Below are positions 55,655 through 64,000 of a DNA stretch of 64,000 nt, piece by piece. The position numbers and the translations under genes are program-made. The first letter of the stretch is position 1. Each line of letters starts with the position of its first letter. Under the pieces are notes generated by a model. The model saw nothing but the letters and a program-made list of their open reading frames with translations, did not search any database and was not told the DNA's origin. Origin of the DNA: Emydura subglobosa (taxonomy: Eukaryota; Chordata; Testudines; Chelidae); contig ML679958.1 in NCBI GenBank assembly GCA_007922225.1, positions 54,578,838 through 54,642,837 on the forward strand, given 5' to 3'.

Positions 55655-56489
55655 TGTCACAGTTCAGGACAACCACACCTGTGTTTCCACTCAGGAGCCC
55701 CTCAAAGTTACCCAATCTCTTCTGGCTCCTCAACCATCACATTTCCTAGTTGGAGATATCTTTCTCTCTCCCTTCTGACCAGAGTATCTCCAGGTTGAGC
55801 AGTTCCCTGCCTTCACTGTGTTATTGCCAGCAGAGACTGGCTGCCCAAGAAGGTCTGCTTGCTTTCTCTTCAGAGATTGTGAACAATGTGACTGCACACA
55901 CTTATAGTTACTACACAGCTCTTTTTACACAAGCCTATTTTATTCCTAAGAAAAATATGCTAAAGGGAAAATATATTAAAAACAATAAAAGGGCCTGTGC
56001 ACATGCTAATAAAATCACCACTGATCACCCCAACACTAACATGGGCTCTGACAGGAGCATCTTTCAACACTCCACCCAGAGAGTTTCCTTGTGGTTTCAA
56101 GTTCACAGGATCAGCTCAGAATAAGCAAACTCATAACATAGAGTCTATCATTTGTGCAGTTCAGGGGTCTTTGATATGGAGGTTCCAGGGGGAAGGTAAT
56201 TAGTAGACAGGGTTTTTTTCTTCCTAGGGCTTAGCTTCAAAAAGGTGATTCAAAATGAGTCATTTGCATTCACCTTATCCTCAGGTACTTCCTAGGAAAT
56301 CCACTTCACATGAATCATTCCAAAAAGCCCATTTAAGTTCCTAATACCTTCCAGAGATTGCATTCCTCAGTCTCCTATAGAAATTCCGTACAGTTCCACA
56401 ATAACACGTACACAATTGCATTCTTAAAATAATGGACCCAAGAGATATTAAACCTGTTTCAGTAAGGTTTAACTTAATTCAGTCTGACA
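55655..56489 (-). mobile_element. Solo LTR inserted in the gypsy element (minus strand)
   Basis: On the minus strand starts TGTCAGACTG and ends CCTGAACTGTGACA. An AATAAA signal is at 55,939-55,944. GTAAG lies directly at the left (55,650-55,654) and again at 56,492-56,496, two bases beyond the right end, a probable target duplication with the boundary uncertain by two bases. Gypsy gag lies to its left and pol to its right, so it interrupted that element. Open frames here (55,750-56,124) are incidental. Confidence 0.6.
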
Positions 56490-56499
56490 AAGTAAGGAC

Positions 56500-56883
56500 A
56501 ACATAGAAATGGAAGAATCAAAAATGTCTACAAGGAAGGAACAATTCCAGTGTTGGGATAGTATACACCAACACTTGAATACAAAGGGAAAATGATAAAA
56601 CAAGAGTTTATAATGATACACCAAGGCAAGTCTTGGGCCCACACACATATGAGATGCTTCGTCTCATTAAGAGCATGTACACCACAGAGAGACACAAAGA
56701 CAACATAGAACCAGATATAGAAATATGAATAGCATAATATGAGATGTATTCCTAGGAGATGGGTACCTCCCGGTAACACACAAGATATGGTTAAAAGAAG
56801 ATGCAGAATCTGTAATACATATTATATAAAAAGTCCACAAGTTTAAGAGAGACTAGAAGAGGAGGTGCATAAAATGAAAGCGA
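56500..56883 (+). other. Gypsy internal region, unrecognisable
   Basis: Between the solo LTR and the MITE; by position it is the protease to early pol part, but no motif can be read. Confidence 0.35.
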
Positions 56884-57155
56884 GGCCTGATGTACATTGT
56901 AGGCAAAATTCAGTGGCAGTTGACGGGAGTGATGGAAGCTACACAGAGTCAACTTCCATTTAGCATGCCGTCTTCACTGCACTGCGCTGATGGGAAATGC
57001 GTACCCATCGACACACCACTATGCTTTTTGGGGAGTGGTTTTATTAAATTGACTTCTGGATCGATTGAGTGGATCTTCACTTCCACTCAGTTGATCTGGA
57101 TAAATCGATCTGACAGCAGAGAGTTTGTCACCATCAGTGTAGACACACCCCAAAT
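56884..57155. mobile_element. hAT-type MITE, family A copy 3 (inverted)
   Basis: GGCAGTTGACGGGAGTGATG, CTTCACTGCACTGCGCTGATG, CTTCTGGATCGATTGAGTGG and ATCTGGATAAATCGATCTGA repeat the interior of copy 2 in the same orientation. The right end is CAGTGTAGACACACCCC. Inserted within the gypsy pol region. Confidence 0.65.
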
Positions 57156-57215
57156 ATTATAATTTGCTGAATAGAAGAACCAACATACTGGGTTCATTTT
57201 TTAGTAATTGCAGAG

Positions 57216-57790
57216 GAAAAAATGGAGGGGAACGACATAGGACCTGAGGAGCTGAACAAAAACATTAAAAGAGAATACTTCCACTTGCCCACAGTAAGTG
57301 AGGTGTTGTCTGAAATGGCAAGAGCCAAATTTTCTCACCAAATTAGATGCATTGGCTGGATTTTGGCAGATGTACTTATACATTGAGTGGTCCAAGATCT
57401 GAACTTTCGACAACCATTTGGCAGATAATATTTCCTAAGACCCTTTCAGAATATGTTTGGCTCCAGAAGCAAGTTACTGTACAATGAGCTGGATACAAGA
57501 AGGTCTTGCAGCCATGAAAGAATATATTGATGACATAATAATTTGGGGCAGCACTCTCATTGAACATCAGGAATGACAGAGGAGAGTACCGGAATTGCAA
57601 AAGCTAATAATTTTAAACCGATTAAGGCCAAATGTCAATTTCAGATAATTGAAATAACATACTTGAGAGAGAAAAAGACCCCTGAGGGAAAGGAATTCAA
57701 AGACATGTTGAATTATGTCAGCAAATACATACCGAACTATAAAGCTTGCAGAACTCACCTAAGCCATCTCTTCCACAAGGACAGTGAATA
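57216..57790 (+). pseudogene. Ty3/gypsy reverse transcriptase remnant
   Basis: Recognisable in sequence: NIKREYFHLPTVSEVLSEMA near 57,261-57,320, where the family has a RPHYPLPT-like block; FTKLDALAGFWQMYL-like residues near 57,330-57,378 (first catalytic Asp); the YIDD catalytic motif intact at 57,523-57,534 with DIIIWGSTLIEHQE after it; and FKPIKAKCQFQIIEITYLRE at 57,612-57,671. The frame changes several times. Downstream comes RNase H as expected for Ty3/gypsy. The enzyme would copy the element's RNA. YIDD survives although the surrounding frame does not. Confidence 0.8.
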
Positions 57791-58140
57791 AGCATGGATG
57801 CCAGAGCATGAGAAAGAGTTAAATGATTTAAAGCACATTCTGACATCAGCTCCAGTTCTGCAATTTTTTGATCCACCAAAAGACATGCTCTCCATAGATG
57901 CCTTCAAAAGAGAGTTGTGAACAGTACTACTACAGTGTCATAGAATTGATTGGTTGCATTTAGGGCTGTGACAGTTGCAGAGGAGATGTAGGCATAAATT
58001 CAGAAAAAGGGACACAGTCTGGCATATGTAGGTACAAAATTTCATGGCTGTCTCTACAGTCATCGCTTCAGAGCAGATACAGATCACAAACCACTGACTG
58101 CAATACACCAAATAGACTTTGAAAAGCATGACTGTATTTT
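57790..58140 (+). pseudogene. Ty3/gypsy RNase H remnant
   Basis: AWMPEHEKELNDLKHILTSA begins near 57,794, then PVLQFFDPPKDMLSIDAF near 57,851, the RNase H entry of gypsy pol. TDHKPLTAIHQ near 58,082-58,114 is the conserved TDHKPL block. One or more frame breaks lie between them. Confidence 0.75.
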
Positions 58141-58560
58141 CTCATCTTGGAATTCCAAGAAAGGAGATGACTGACAATGGACCACAGTTCAAAAAGAGGC
58201 AATTCCAGGATTTCTATAATGTATGACTTTCATCGAGAGACATCTAATCCCAGATATCCTCAAGTCAATGTATTAGCTGAATGTGCAGTGAAGAACTTGT
58301 TCAAAAAACACTGGATGTAAAAGAGTCATATTTAGCACTACTTAACTATGGAGCTACACTTCTGCATTATGGAAAGTCACCTGCTGAACTTGTACAACAG
58401 ACATATAAATACTTGATTACCTGATATGAGACAAAAAGGATAACTCAAGAGCCTGTGATAGTGAGGAAAAAACTGGGAAAGTACAGTTAAGCAGAATAGT
58501 ATAATAAAGGACCCAGATCTCTTCCACAGATAAAAAACAAAGAATTGGTGAGAATTTGGT
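58141..58560 (+). pseudogene. Ty3/gypsy integrase remnant
   Basis: GIPRKEMTDNGPQFKK near 58,150-58,195 contains the second catalytic Asp of the DDE integrase core, and ESYLALLNYGATLLHYGKSP near 58,322-58,382 the following helix. The zinc-binding part and first catalytic Asp are absent, since RNase H runs directly into this piece, so about 500 bp were deleted. Confidence 0.7.
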
Positions 58561-58920
58561 AGGATGGGCACTGGCCTGTCAAAGCTACAGTTATCAAAGA
58601 GAAGTCACTTTGCTCATAATCAGTGATCACAGATGAAGGCAACGTCTTATGATAGAATCATAAGCATCTACTCAGGATACCTGACAATTTGGCCAGACAA
58701 GTGAATCGAGAGCAGACATATACAGTGAAAGCAATTCACAGACTGACCCTATTAGTGACCCTGAGACTTAAGAGTCTGTTACCAACAGGAATTACTGAAA
58801 TGCCCTTAGAGACTAATCAAGGCATATTAAGGTTGTGTTTAAGAAACCTAAGGAGTTATTGTATTTGTAATAGTTTGATTTAACAGTTTTAAATGTTAAA
58901 CGGGATCTAAAAAGGGACAA
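58561..58920 (+). other. Gypsy pol tail and polypurine region
   Basis: Decayed end of pol. AAAAAGGGACAA at 58,908-58,919, directly before the 3' LTR, is a possible polypurine tract. Confidence 0.45.
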
Positions 58921-59171
58921 TATGCCATATAGTAAATCCTCCAGGAAGTGCAGAAATGACACACTTTCTGTGCACTCTAGATGCAGTCTTTCATTTGCTG
59001 GGATATGTTTCCTATAGCGGCAGAAACAAAAAAAAAAAATGCAGGACAGGGCAGTCAGACTGCAGCTACACAGTGTAGTAGAAAGTTTTGTTACCTTATT
59101 GTTGTACAGAATTCATGTTCATAATATATATTTTATTTTGACACAGGTCTGCTTGTCAGCAAAATACTACA
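58921..59171 (+). repeat. Ty3/gypsy 3' LTR
   Basis: Intact copy of the split 5' LTR, about 251 bp, ending AATACTACA before the GGGTC duplication. A run of A at 59,027-59,038 is an expansion not present in the 5' copy. Confidence 0.8.
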
Positions 59172-59176
59172 GGGTC

Positions 59177-60600
59177 CTCCACTGTCTTAGCTGCTTAAAT
59201 CTTTGTATATTCTCCTCCTTTAACACTACTAATGATAACTAATGGAGAATTCTCTTAATCTTGATTCACATGATGATTCTTAATGTAGTGCTGGTAAACA
59301 TGACCTTCACACATTTCAATCAACACCTTGGGAACCAAACCATTCGTACTGTTTTGTATGCAGTTTGTTTGTTTTTCTGATTAATTTGATTCCATTTAGC
59401 TGTTAAAACTAGATAATTCGATCTGGAAATGAGATGACACTTCCATTAAGAACTGAACTGTCCTCACATATCATACTGTATAACATAAAAAATAGATCTG
59501 TCTTACACATGTTCTCAGTGAACAATGACACCGGTGCAATGAAACAAGAAAATAAAGTTGTTGTAATGCAATGAGCGTGTAATGAATATACAACAGCAAT
59601 GTTATAAAACTGATAATAATTGTTTAATAAATATGAAGGTTTATGATTTCCATCAACCAGGTCAATTCCATTTATCACTGGGTGCTTCGGTGCCAATGAA
59701 AGCACAACAATGAAGACAATTTATTTGACTTCATTATCTTAACTACTGAGCTTTAATACCCTGCTGTTTTAGCTCTCCTAATGTGTTTTTGCCAGGATGC
59801 CATAAGTCTCTGATATTTTTGTATATCGTTTTAATGTAGCATTGCCATCAGATATATATTGATAAACCACACCACACCCTGGCCTTTTTCTAGTCTGCTC
59901 CAGGCCCATTACTTATTAGAGGTATGTCCTCACTTACTAGAACCACAGAAAGTCTCTGGGTACTTGTACTTTGTGCACTCCTGTGAGGAAGCACTAGATT
60001 TACCCTGAGGCCCTTACATATATATAAATTGACTACAGTTACTATTATTACATATATTTGTGAATCACCTATCTAGGTGCAGAAAATACAGCATTAAGGT
60101 TGAGGTGAACATTCAAAATAGCTAGAAAATCATAGAATCATCTTTAATATGGGGGAAAACAAACAATTAGGGCATCTAATCTAACTAAGGACCAAATTCC
60201 CAGGAAATGTAAAGGCTTATGTAATTTACTTGTTAAGCATGAGCACTTTATATAGCTAGAAGATAGAAGCACAGGGGAGTGGCAGGAAAAGCAACCAGAA
60301 GATGTATGAGAATGTAAGATAAGATAGGGTAGTTGGGCAATATTCACTGTAGCTTTCTTTACATTCTCATATTAGTTTCTTTTCCTACTACCGTCTCCAA
60401 TTGCTATTCCATTGTTCAACAATTTATAGTTACAACTACTTACGCCCACTTAGAAATGAGTAATTTATACTACCTGGTGAACATGTGTATTTTGGACATG
60501 ACACTAGTGAAACATTTTTTTTTTTTCAAATAACTGTCCTCTATACATCAGAAAGGTGTGACCGATAAATAAATGGTCTCTTTTATTAAATAAAGTCTTG
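59177..60600. other. AT-rich DNA, no gene seen
   Basis: About 1.4 kb. Nothing recognised beyond a T-run near 60,516-60,526. Confidence 0.5.
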
Positions 60601-60606
60601 CAGGTA

Positions 60607-61135
60607 GAGTTGGCTGGAAAATATTTTTTTCCATGGAAAATTTTGATTTTTCAATGCAAGTTTGAATACTAAATACGTTTGGCTGAAACCCCAAAATATT
60701 TGATTCAGCAATGCTGCTGCAGTAACTCATGGGATTTGTTGATCAGGTGCCTCAAGTTCCCATTTTCCTCTATGGGCCAGGTTTTCTGACTGGACTACAT
60801 CTCTCATCATGTATGATGGTCTTGCTTCTTGGAAGGGGGAGGCAGTGCATCATGGGAGTTCCTGGTAATGCTGCACTATAAGAGGTAGAGTCTAATCAGG
60901 AAGCTCAGCCCATAGAGGAAAAAACGAGACATGAGACAATGAAAATTACAAGTCCTATAAGGCAGCAGCATATCCAGAGCAAAACTTTTTGCCTTCCAGT
61001 GATGTATTTTGGTTCTCAGGTACAATATCTTTAGTTTTTGATCAAAATATATATATATATATTTTCGTTTTTGTTTTTGTTTTTTTTTGGGGGGGGGGAC
61101 ATTTAAGGTGGGGATAGAAAATAAAATATTTCCAA
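60607..61135. mobile_element. TA-flanked inverted-repeat element, copy 5
   Basis: Begins GAGTTGGCTGGAAAAT directly after TA (60,605-60,606). The interior shares CAGTGCATCATGGGAGT and CAGCCCATAGAGGAAA with the element near 33.9 kb. It contains TA repeats (61,045-61,063) and a T-tract joined to a G-tract (61,080-61,098). The right end is unclear. Longer than copies 1-3, which look like internally deleted relatives. Confidence 0.45.
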
Positions 61136-61147
61136 AGAAATGAGAAA

Positions 61148-61245
61148 TTTTGAATATTTGGAGAAGAGCAATCAAATCCCCTTCATTCTTTTCTTTTGCA
61201 GGCTAAACAAGCCTAGTTCCCTCAGCATCTCAAGTTCTTGTGTGT
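61148..61245 (-). pseudogene. CR1 ORF2 C-terminal fragment
   Basis: Minus-strand reading gives LRELGLFSLQKKRMKGI, closely matching the [15 protein letters not shown] block of the CR1 at 43.5 kb. The typical CR1 ORF2 tail motif; only about 100 bp remain. Confidence 0.65.
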
Positions 61246-61615
61246 GTGGGAGAGAGAGAGTTCTTGCTAGAAGCAGTGCATGGGAAGATTCAACTAGTCA
61301 GAGTGTTACCCACACAATATTTTTGCTGCTGCTTTTAGCACATTGCTTTCAATACCAGGCTCATCCAGGGATGCTAAATTTATTATCTGAAAACTGTGGG
61401 ATCCACAAGGCTCTATGTTGGCTTGGGTATACTGAAAATACCATTCCCAGGCCTATTTCTATAAACAGGTATTTACTGTGGTCTGCCCTAGAGTACAAGG
61501 GTTTACCAGGGATTCTTCTTATAATCACTGAGAAATTCCTTAGACCTGCTTCCTTTGGTTTACTCTTGAGAGGACACAGATACAGCCTTCCAATAACAGA
61601 TTGACACTTAAACAG
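61246..61615. other. Spacer, no gene seen
   Basis: GT and GA repetition at 61,237-61,260. The 154-residue open frame 61,140-61,604 overlaps the antisense CR1 piece and has no domain. Confidence 0.45.
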
Positions 61616-62108
61616 CAAATTCTTCAAAAACAAAATGTTTCTTTATTAACTACTAATTTTAATACAATTAGGTTTTTAAATCGAAAATCAATACAATAAA
61701 ACACATCAAAATAAGCGCTTAATATAGTAAGTTATCTTAAGATCACAATACAGCATTCACAACATAATATGGTGTTCCTTTACAACGTTATGAATACTTA
61801 ACTGTGGCGCGGTATAACATAAATACAAAATAACAGGATGAAACATAAGAAAATCCTGCTACATATGTATAAATGCTTAGCACATTGCAATATTCAGAGC
61901 TTATTAAAACGTGGCAGGTAACACATACGCATGTAGTAACATGACAATAATATTCCTAATAATACTACTACAACAATAAATTATGTAATTAACATTCTAT
62001 AAGTGTTGATCAGGCAGTCATAGAATAGGTGGGGCAATCACTCAAGCGGCAGGTATCCAGCTTTATTTACAATTATTCCCATACATTCCTTACTATTAAG
62101 GAAAGGTC

Positions 62109-62276
62109 CTACTTACTCGTCCTATAACTTTCCCTCTGCTTTGTTGACAGTCTTTCTGTTCTGTCTAGTTTATTGTCAGAAGCAGCAGCTGCTGCTGCTG
62201 CTGCTGCTGCTGCTTGTTGTTGTTGTGGTCTTCTTCTGCTACTCTTTCTGATGTCCAAGTCTTCTTCAGAAGTCAT
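62109..62276 (-). CDS. 55-residue leader ORF with polyglutamine-polyalanine tract
   Basis: Starts with the first ATG downstream of the TATA box (35 bases below it). The product begins MTSEEDLDIRKSSRRRP, continues with four Gln and eleven Ala, then SDNKLDRTERLSTKQRES, and stops at TAG. The Ala run is encoded by a CAG/CTG repeat (62,182-62,214). A perfect GTAAGT lies at 62,111-62,116 within the last codons, so a transcript from this promoter could be spliced before the stop. No known family is recognised. It could be a first exon of a host or viral gene or a chance ORF created by triplet expansion. Acidic, then basic, then low-complexity composition is consistent with either. Confidence 0.35.
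   Translation of the reverse strand: MTSEEDLDIRKSSRRRPQQQQAAAAAAAAAAASDNKLDRTERLSTKQRESYRTSK
62111..62116 (-). promoter_or_regulatory. Candidate splice donor
   Basis: GTAAGT on the minus strand, full match to the intronic donor consensus, about 170-180 bases downstream of the predicted start of transcription. Confidence 0.4.
62182..62226 (+). repeat. CAG/CTG and TTG triplet repeats
   Basis: Three GCA-type units, then nine GCT units (62,188-62,214), then four TGT units. Confidence 0.95.
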
Positions 62277-62310
62277 AATCACTCACACACCAAGCCTGTC
62301 AGCCTTCTGT

Positions 62311-62320
62311 CTTATATAGA
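62311..62320 (-). promoter_or_regulatory. TATA box of the putative LTR/promoter
   Basis: TCTATATAAG on the minus strand, with CCAAT 30 bases upstream (62,350-62,354). Confidence 0.5.
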
Positions 62321-62962
62321 GTTTGTCTGACTTTTAAAGATCCTTAATGATTGGTTGCCCTTCCACTGTCAGTTGCCCCTCCTACTATGTTAATTAGGCT
62401 GCATCTACTATGCTGATTAGCCTCTGAGATGAGATCACTTTGAACCAATCAGTTACCTGATATGCTAATTAGCCTCACCTCCTATACTAATTTAGGGGAA
62501 TGCCCCTTATTCCTCCAACCTAGTGATATGATTTCTAGCCAATCAGCTAAGAGATGAGATCATTTGTTTACTTCAAATCTGACTCCACCCAGCTCTACCC
62601 TCTCACATGCTGATCCCTCCCAGGAGTGAACTTTATCTCACCCCCCCCCTCCTTCTTTTGATCAGCTTCTCAATACCTCCATTTTGTTTCTTCTCCCTCT
62701 CTACCTGATGACATCATCAGTTACCATTTTGATTTCTACTTAAAACTTACTCTGAACGATCACTATTTTCTACTTATCGGAAACCTTAGTCTTAAAACTA
62801 ACTATATAACTGTTTATGGCTAACCATTATAATATCATAACTATGTTTATTCCCTTGTTTGAAGCAGATAAAATCCTTGCTAATTTTGCCTGCTTTTTCC
62901 AGCTGAATGGCTATAAAATGATGATATCTTGAAAGTGGGCAGTGAGTTGCTGGTCATGTAGG

Positions 62963-63270
62963 GTATGTCTACAGTGAATTTTGGAGCGCGTTTCCCAGCT
63001 GGGTCGACAGACTTGGGCTTGCGGGTCTCTCACTGGCACCCTAAAAATAACTGTATAGACAGAGCTTTGAAGTTGCATCTAGGGCTGGAATTCAGGCTCT
63101 GAAACCTGAAGAGAGGGGGGGTGGGATTTCGAGCCCGAGCTCCAGCCTGAGCCACAACTTCAAAGGGCAGTCAATACAGCTATTTTAGAGTGCTAGCATG
63201 AGCTTGGTTAGCTCAAGTCTATTGACCCAGCTGGGAGGCTCACTCCAAAATTCTGTGTAGACATACCCTC
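62963..63270. mobile_element. TIR MITE (hAT-type), family C
   Basis: Terminal inverted repeats of 26 bases: GGGTATGTCTACAGTGAATT at the left and, at the right, the reverse complement of GGGTATGTCTACACAGAATT, with only two mismatches over the full 26. Interior GCTGGGTCGACAGACTTGGG and TGACCCAGCTGGGAGG are further inverted. About 308 bp, no coding capacity. The 8-bp flanks (GTCATGTA and TCAGAGAA) do not match. Confidence 0.75.
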
Positions 63271-64000
63271 AGAGAAAGGTCAGAAAGTATTAATCTGTAT
63301 ATTTAATCACTGAGCACCAGGGATATTGCTGCAGAAGGTATATATGTAACTGCCTTAAGGAATCTATTCCTCGGATCACCCCTGATACTGACAAAGGATT
63401 TGGCCCTACTCAGATAAAGGTATAACTCTATGATTAAGTGTAGTGTCTATTCCTAGGAGTTAATCCCTTGTGTCTCAAAGAGAGTGGTTGATGCTGACTT
63501 AGAGGCACATGACCTCTGAAGTGGGAACCACTCAACCAATCCCAGGAGGGCCCTAAATGATAGTCACCAACGAGTACCTCCATCCTATCACATGGATTGG
63601 CAAGTACGAGACAAAATGAAAGAAAAGGGGTGGCACCAGACCTCAACCCTTGCCTTAAGAAAAGGGAGACTTTCCCTGCAACTATTTTCAGGACCCGCTG
63701 TACTAAGCATCCTGGGTCCCATAAACTTGAAATGAGTGAGGGACAGATTCTCCAATTTCCTCAAAAATATATAAATTTTCTCCACTTTCAACATTTCAAA
63801 GGTGTTGGTTGATGAACAACTTTTCTGTTTGTGTGAATGATGAATAACAAGTTTTTGTAATCATATATATATTCAAAACCTGACAAATAGATCTGTCTGC
63901 AGAGTTTATACACTTGTATACATTTTGGCATGCTAATAAAATGTGGAAATGAAATTTTTTTAAATGTTTCTTTAAAATGAGAACCAATCTGAAACAACTC
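63271..64000. other. AT-rich end of window, no gene seen
   Basis: No coding signal or named repeat. Small open frames on both strands are unconvincing. Confidence 0.45.

Larger units (their letters stand above)
40257..59171 (+). mobile_element. Ty3/gypsy LTR retrotransposon, split by nested insertions
   Basis: Outermost element of the stack. GGGTC is found directly outside both ends (40,252-40,256 and 59,172-59,176). The 5' LTR is in two parts, 40,257-40,296 and 54,450-54,650, separated by the retrovirus; the 3' LTR is 58,921-59,171. Rejoined lengths are about 241 and 251 bp. The fragment at 40,259-40,296 (TGCACTAGAG, then CTCCACAAAGTG) aligns with 58,923-58,960 (TGCCATATAG, then CTCCAGGAAGTG), which is what shows that the retrovirus landed inside the LTR. 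The order gag, RT, RNase H, integrase is that of Ty3/gypsy. All reading frames are broken. The element's own sequence is about 3.6 kb, short for the family, so pieces are deleted. Confidence 0.75.
61616..62880 (-). mobile_element. Putative LTR with strong promoter features (minus strand)
   Basis: On the minus strand: an upstream region with a CRE-like TGATGTCA (62,709-62,716), repeated GAGATGAGATCA motifs (62,426-62,437 and 62,551-62,562, plus-strand reading), CCAAT boxes in both orientations (62,350-62,354; 62,445-62,449; 62,539-62,543), a TATATAAG-type TATA box at 62,311-62,320, and AATAAA signals at 62,063-62,068 and 61,642-61,647. This is the order U3-R-U5 of a complex LTR. No internal retroviral genes are seen below it. 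Ends and target duplication could not be set. An alternative is a host gene promoter and first exon, given the short ORF and splice donor within. Confidence 0.45.

Noticed and set aside
61140..61604. 154-residue plus-strand frame, among the longest on this strand
   Set aside because: Overlaps an antisense CR1 fragment and contains no recognisable domain or splice context.
62182..62226. Triplet repeat as a host polyglutamine disease-type exon
   Set aside because: In the only sensible frame it encodes mostly alanine, and its setting is promoter/LTR-like; kept only as a leader-ORF candidate.
1..64000. Host tRNA, rRNA, snRNA or protein-coding exons
   Set aside because: No cloverleaf, conserved RNA or credible multi-exon coding pattern was seen on either strand; a search with gene-finding and RNA models could overturn this.
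63271..64000. Possible further LTR from the phrase style near 63,300-63,500
   Set aside because: No TATA/poly(A) pair, ends or relation to other LTRs in the window.

Overview
The window reads as vertebrate, and specifically sauropsid, nuclear DNA. It is AT-rich and built almost entirely of old transposable elements. A turtle is most likely, and a crocodilian is the main alternative. The basis is a CR1 LINE with an esterase-type ORF1 and a 3' end of the form common in turtle genomes, several hAT-type MITE families, several endogenous-retrovirus LTRs, and no recognisable L1 or Alu sequence. No intact host protein-coding gene, tRNA or rRNA gene was recognised, so this looks like a gene-poor intergenic or very large intronic stretch. 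Every coding-like region found is a decayed retroelement gene.

Layout. 0-1.7 kb: a broken Ty3/gypsy gag piece and a GC-rich repeat with a serine-rich open frame. 1.8-9 kb: AT-rich sequence with two copies of a TA-flanked inverted-repeat element and short old repeats. 9-15.7 kb: an LTR with TATA and poly(A) signals, a GC-rich block with two adjoining five-base microsatellites, a solo LTR on the minus strand and a MITE. 16-31 kb: unannotated AT-rich DNA with MIR-like pieces, one hAT-family MITE, a second solo LTR, purine and CA microsatellites, a fold-back repeat and a 180-bp MITE with a perfect 8-bp target duplication. 31-40 kb: pyrimidine-rich stretches, more MITEs and a decayed CR1 reverse transcriptase.

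40.25-59.18 kb is the centre of interest: a Russian-doll stack. A Ty3/gypsy element (LTRs about 240-250 bp, target duplication GGGTC) was split inside its 5' LTR by a minus-strand endogenous retrovirus (LTRs about 0.92-0.97 kb, target duplication TGCC, lysine-tRNA primer site). That retrovirus was later entered by a 3.0-kb CR1 LINE in its 3' LTR and by a 1.06-kb GC-rich element in its internal region. The gypsy interior also carries a solo LTR and a hAT-type MITE. The boundaries were obtained by comparing LTR copies by eye.

59-64 kb: AT-rich DNA, another TA-flanked element, a CR1 fragment, a putative minus-strand LTR with a strong-looking promoter and a 55-codon leader ORF (polyglutamine then polyalanine) that runs into a GTAAGT splice donor, and a clean terminal-inverted-repeat MITE. 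All family assignments come from reading the sequence; no database search was possible.
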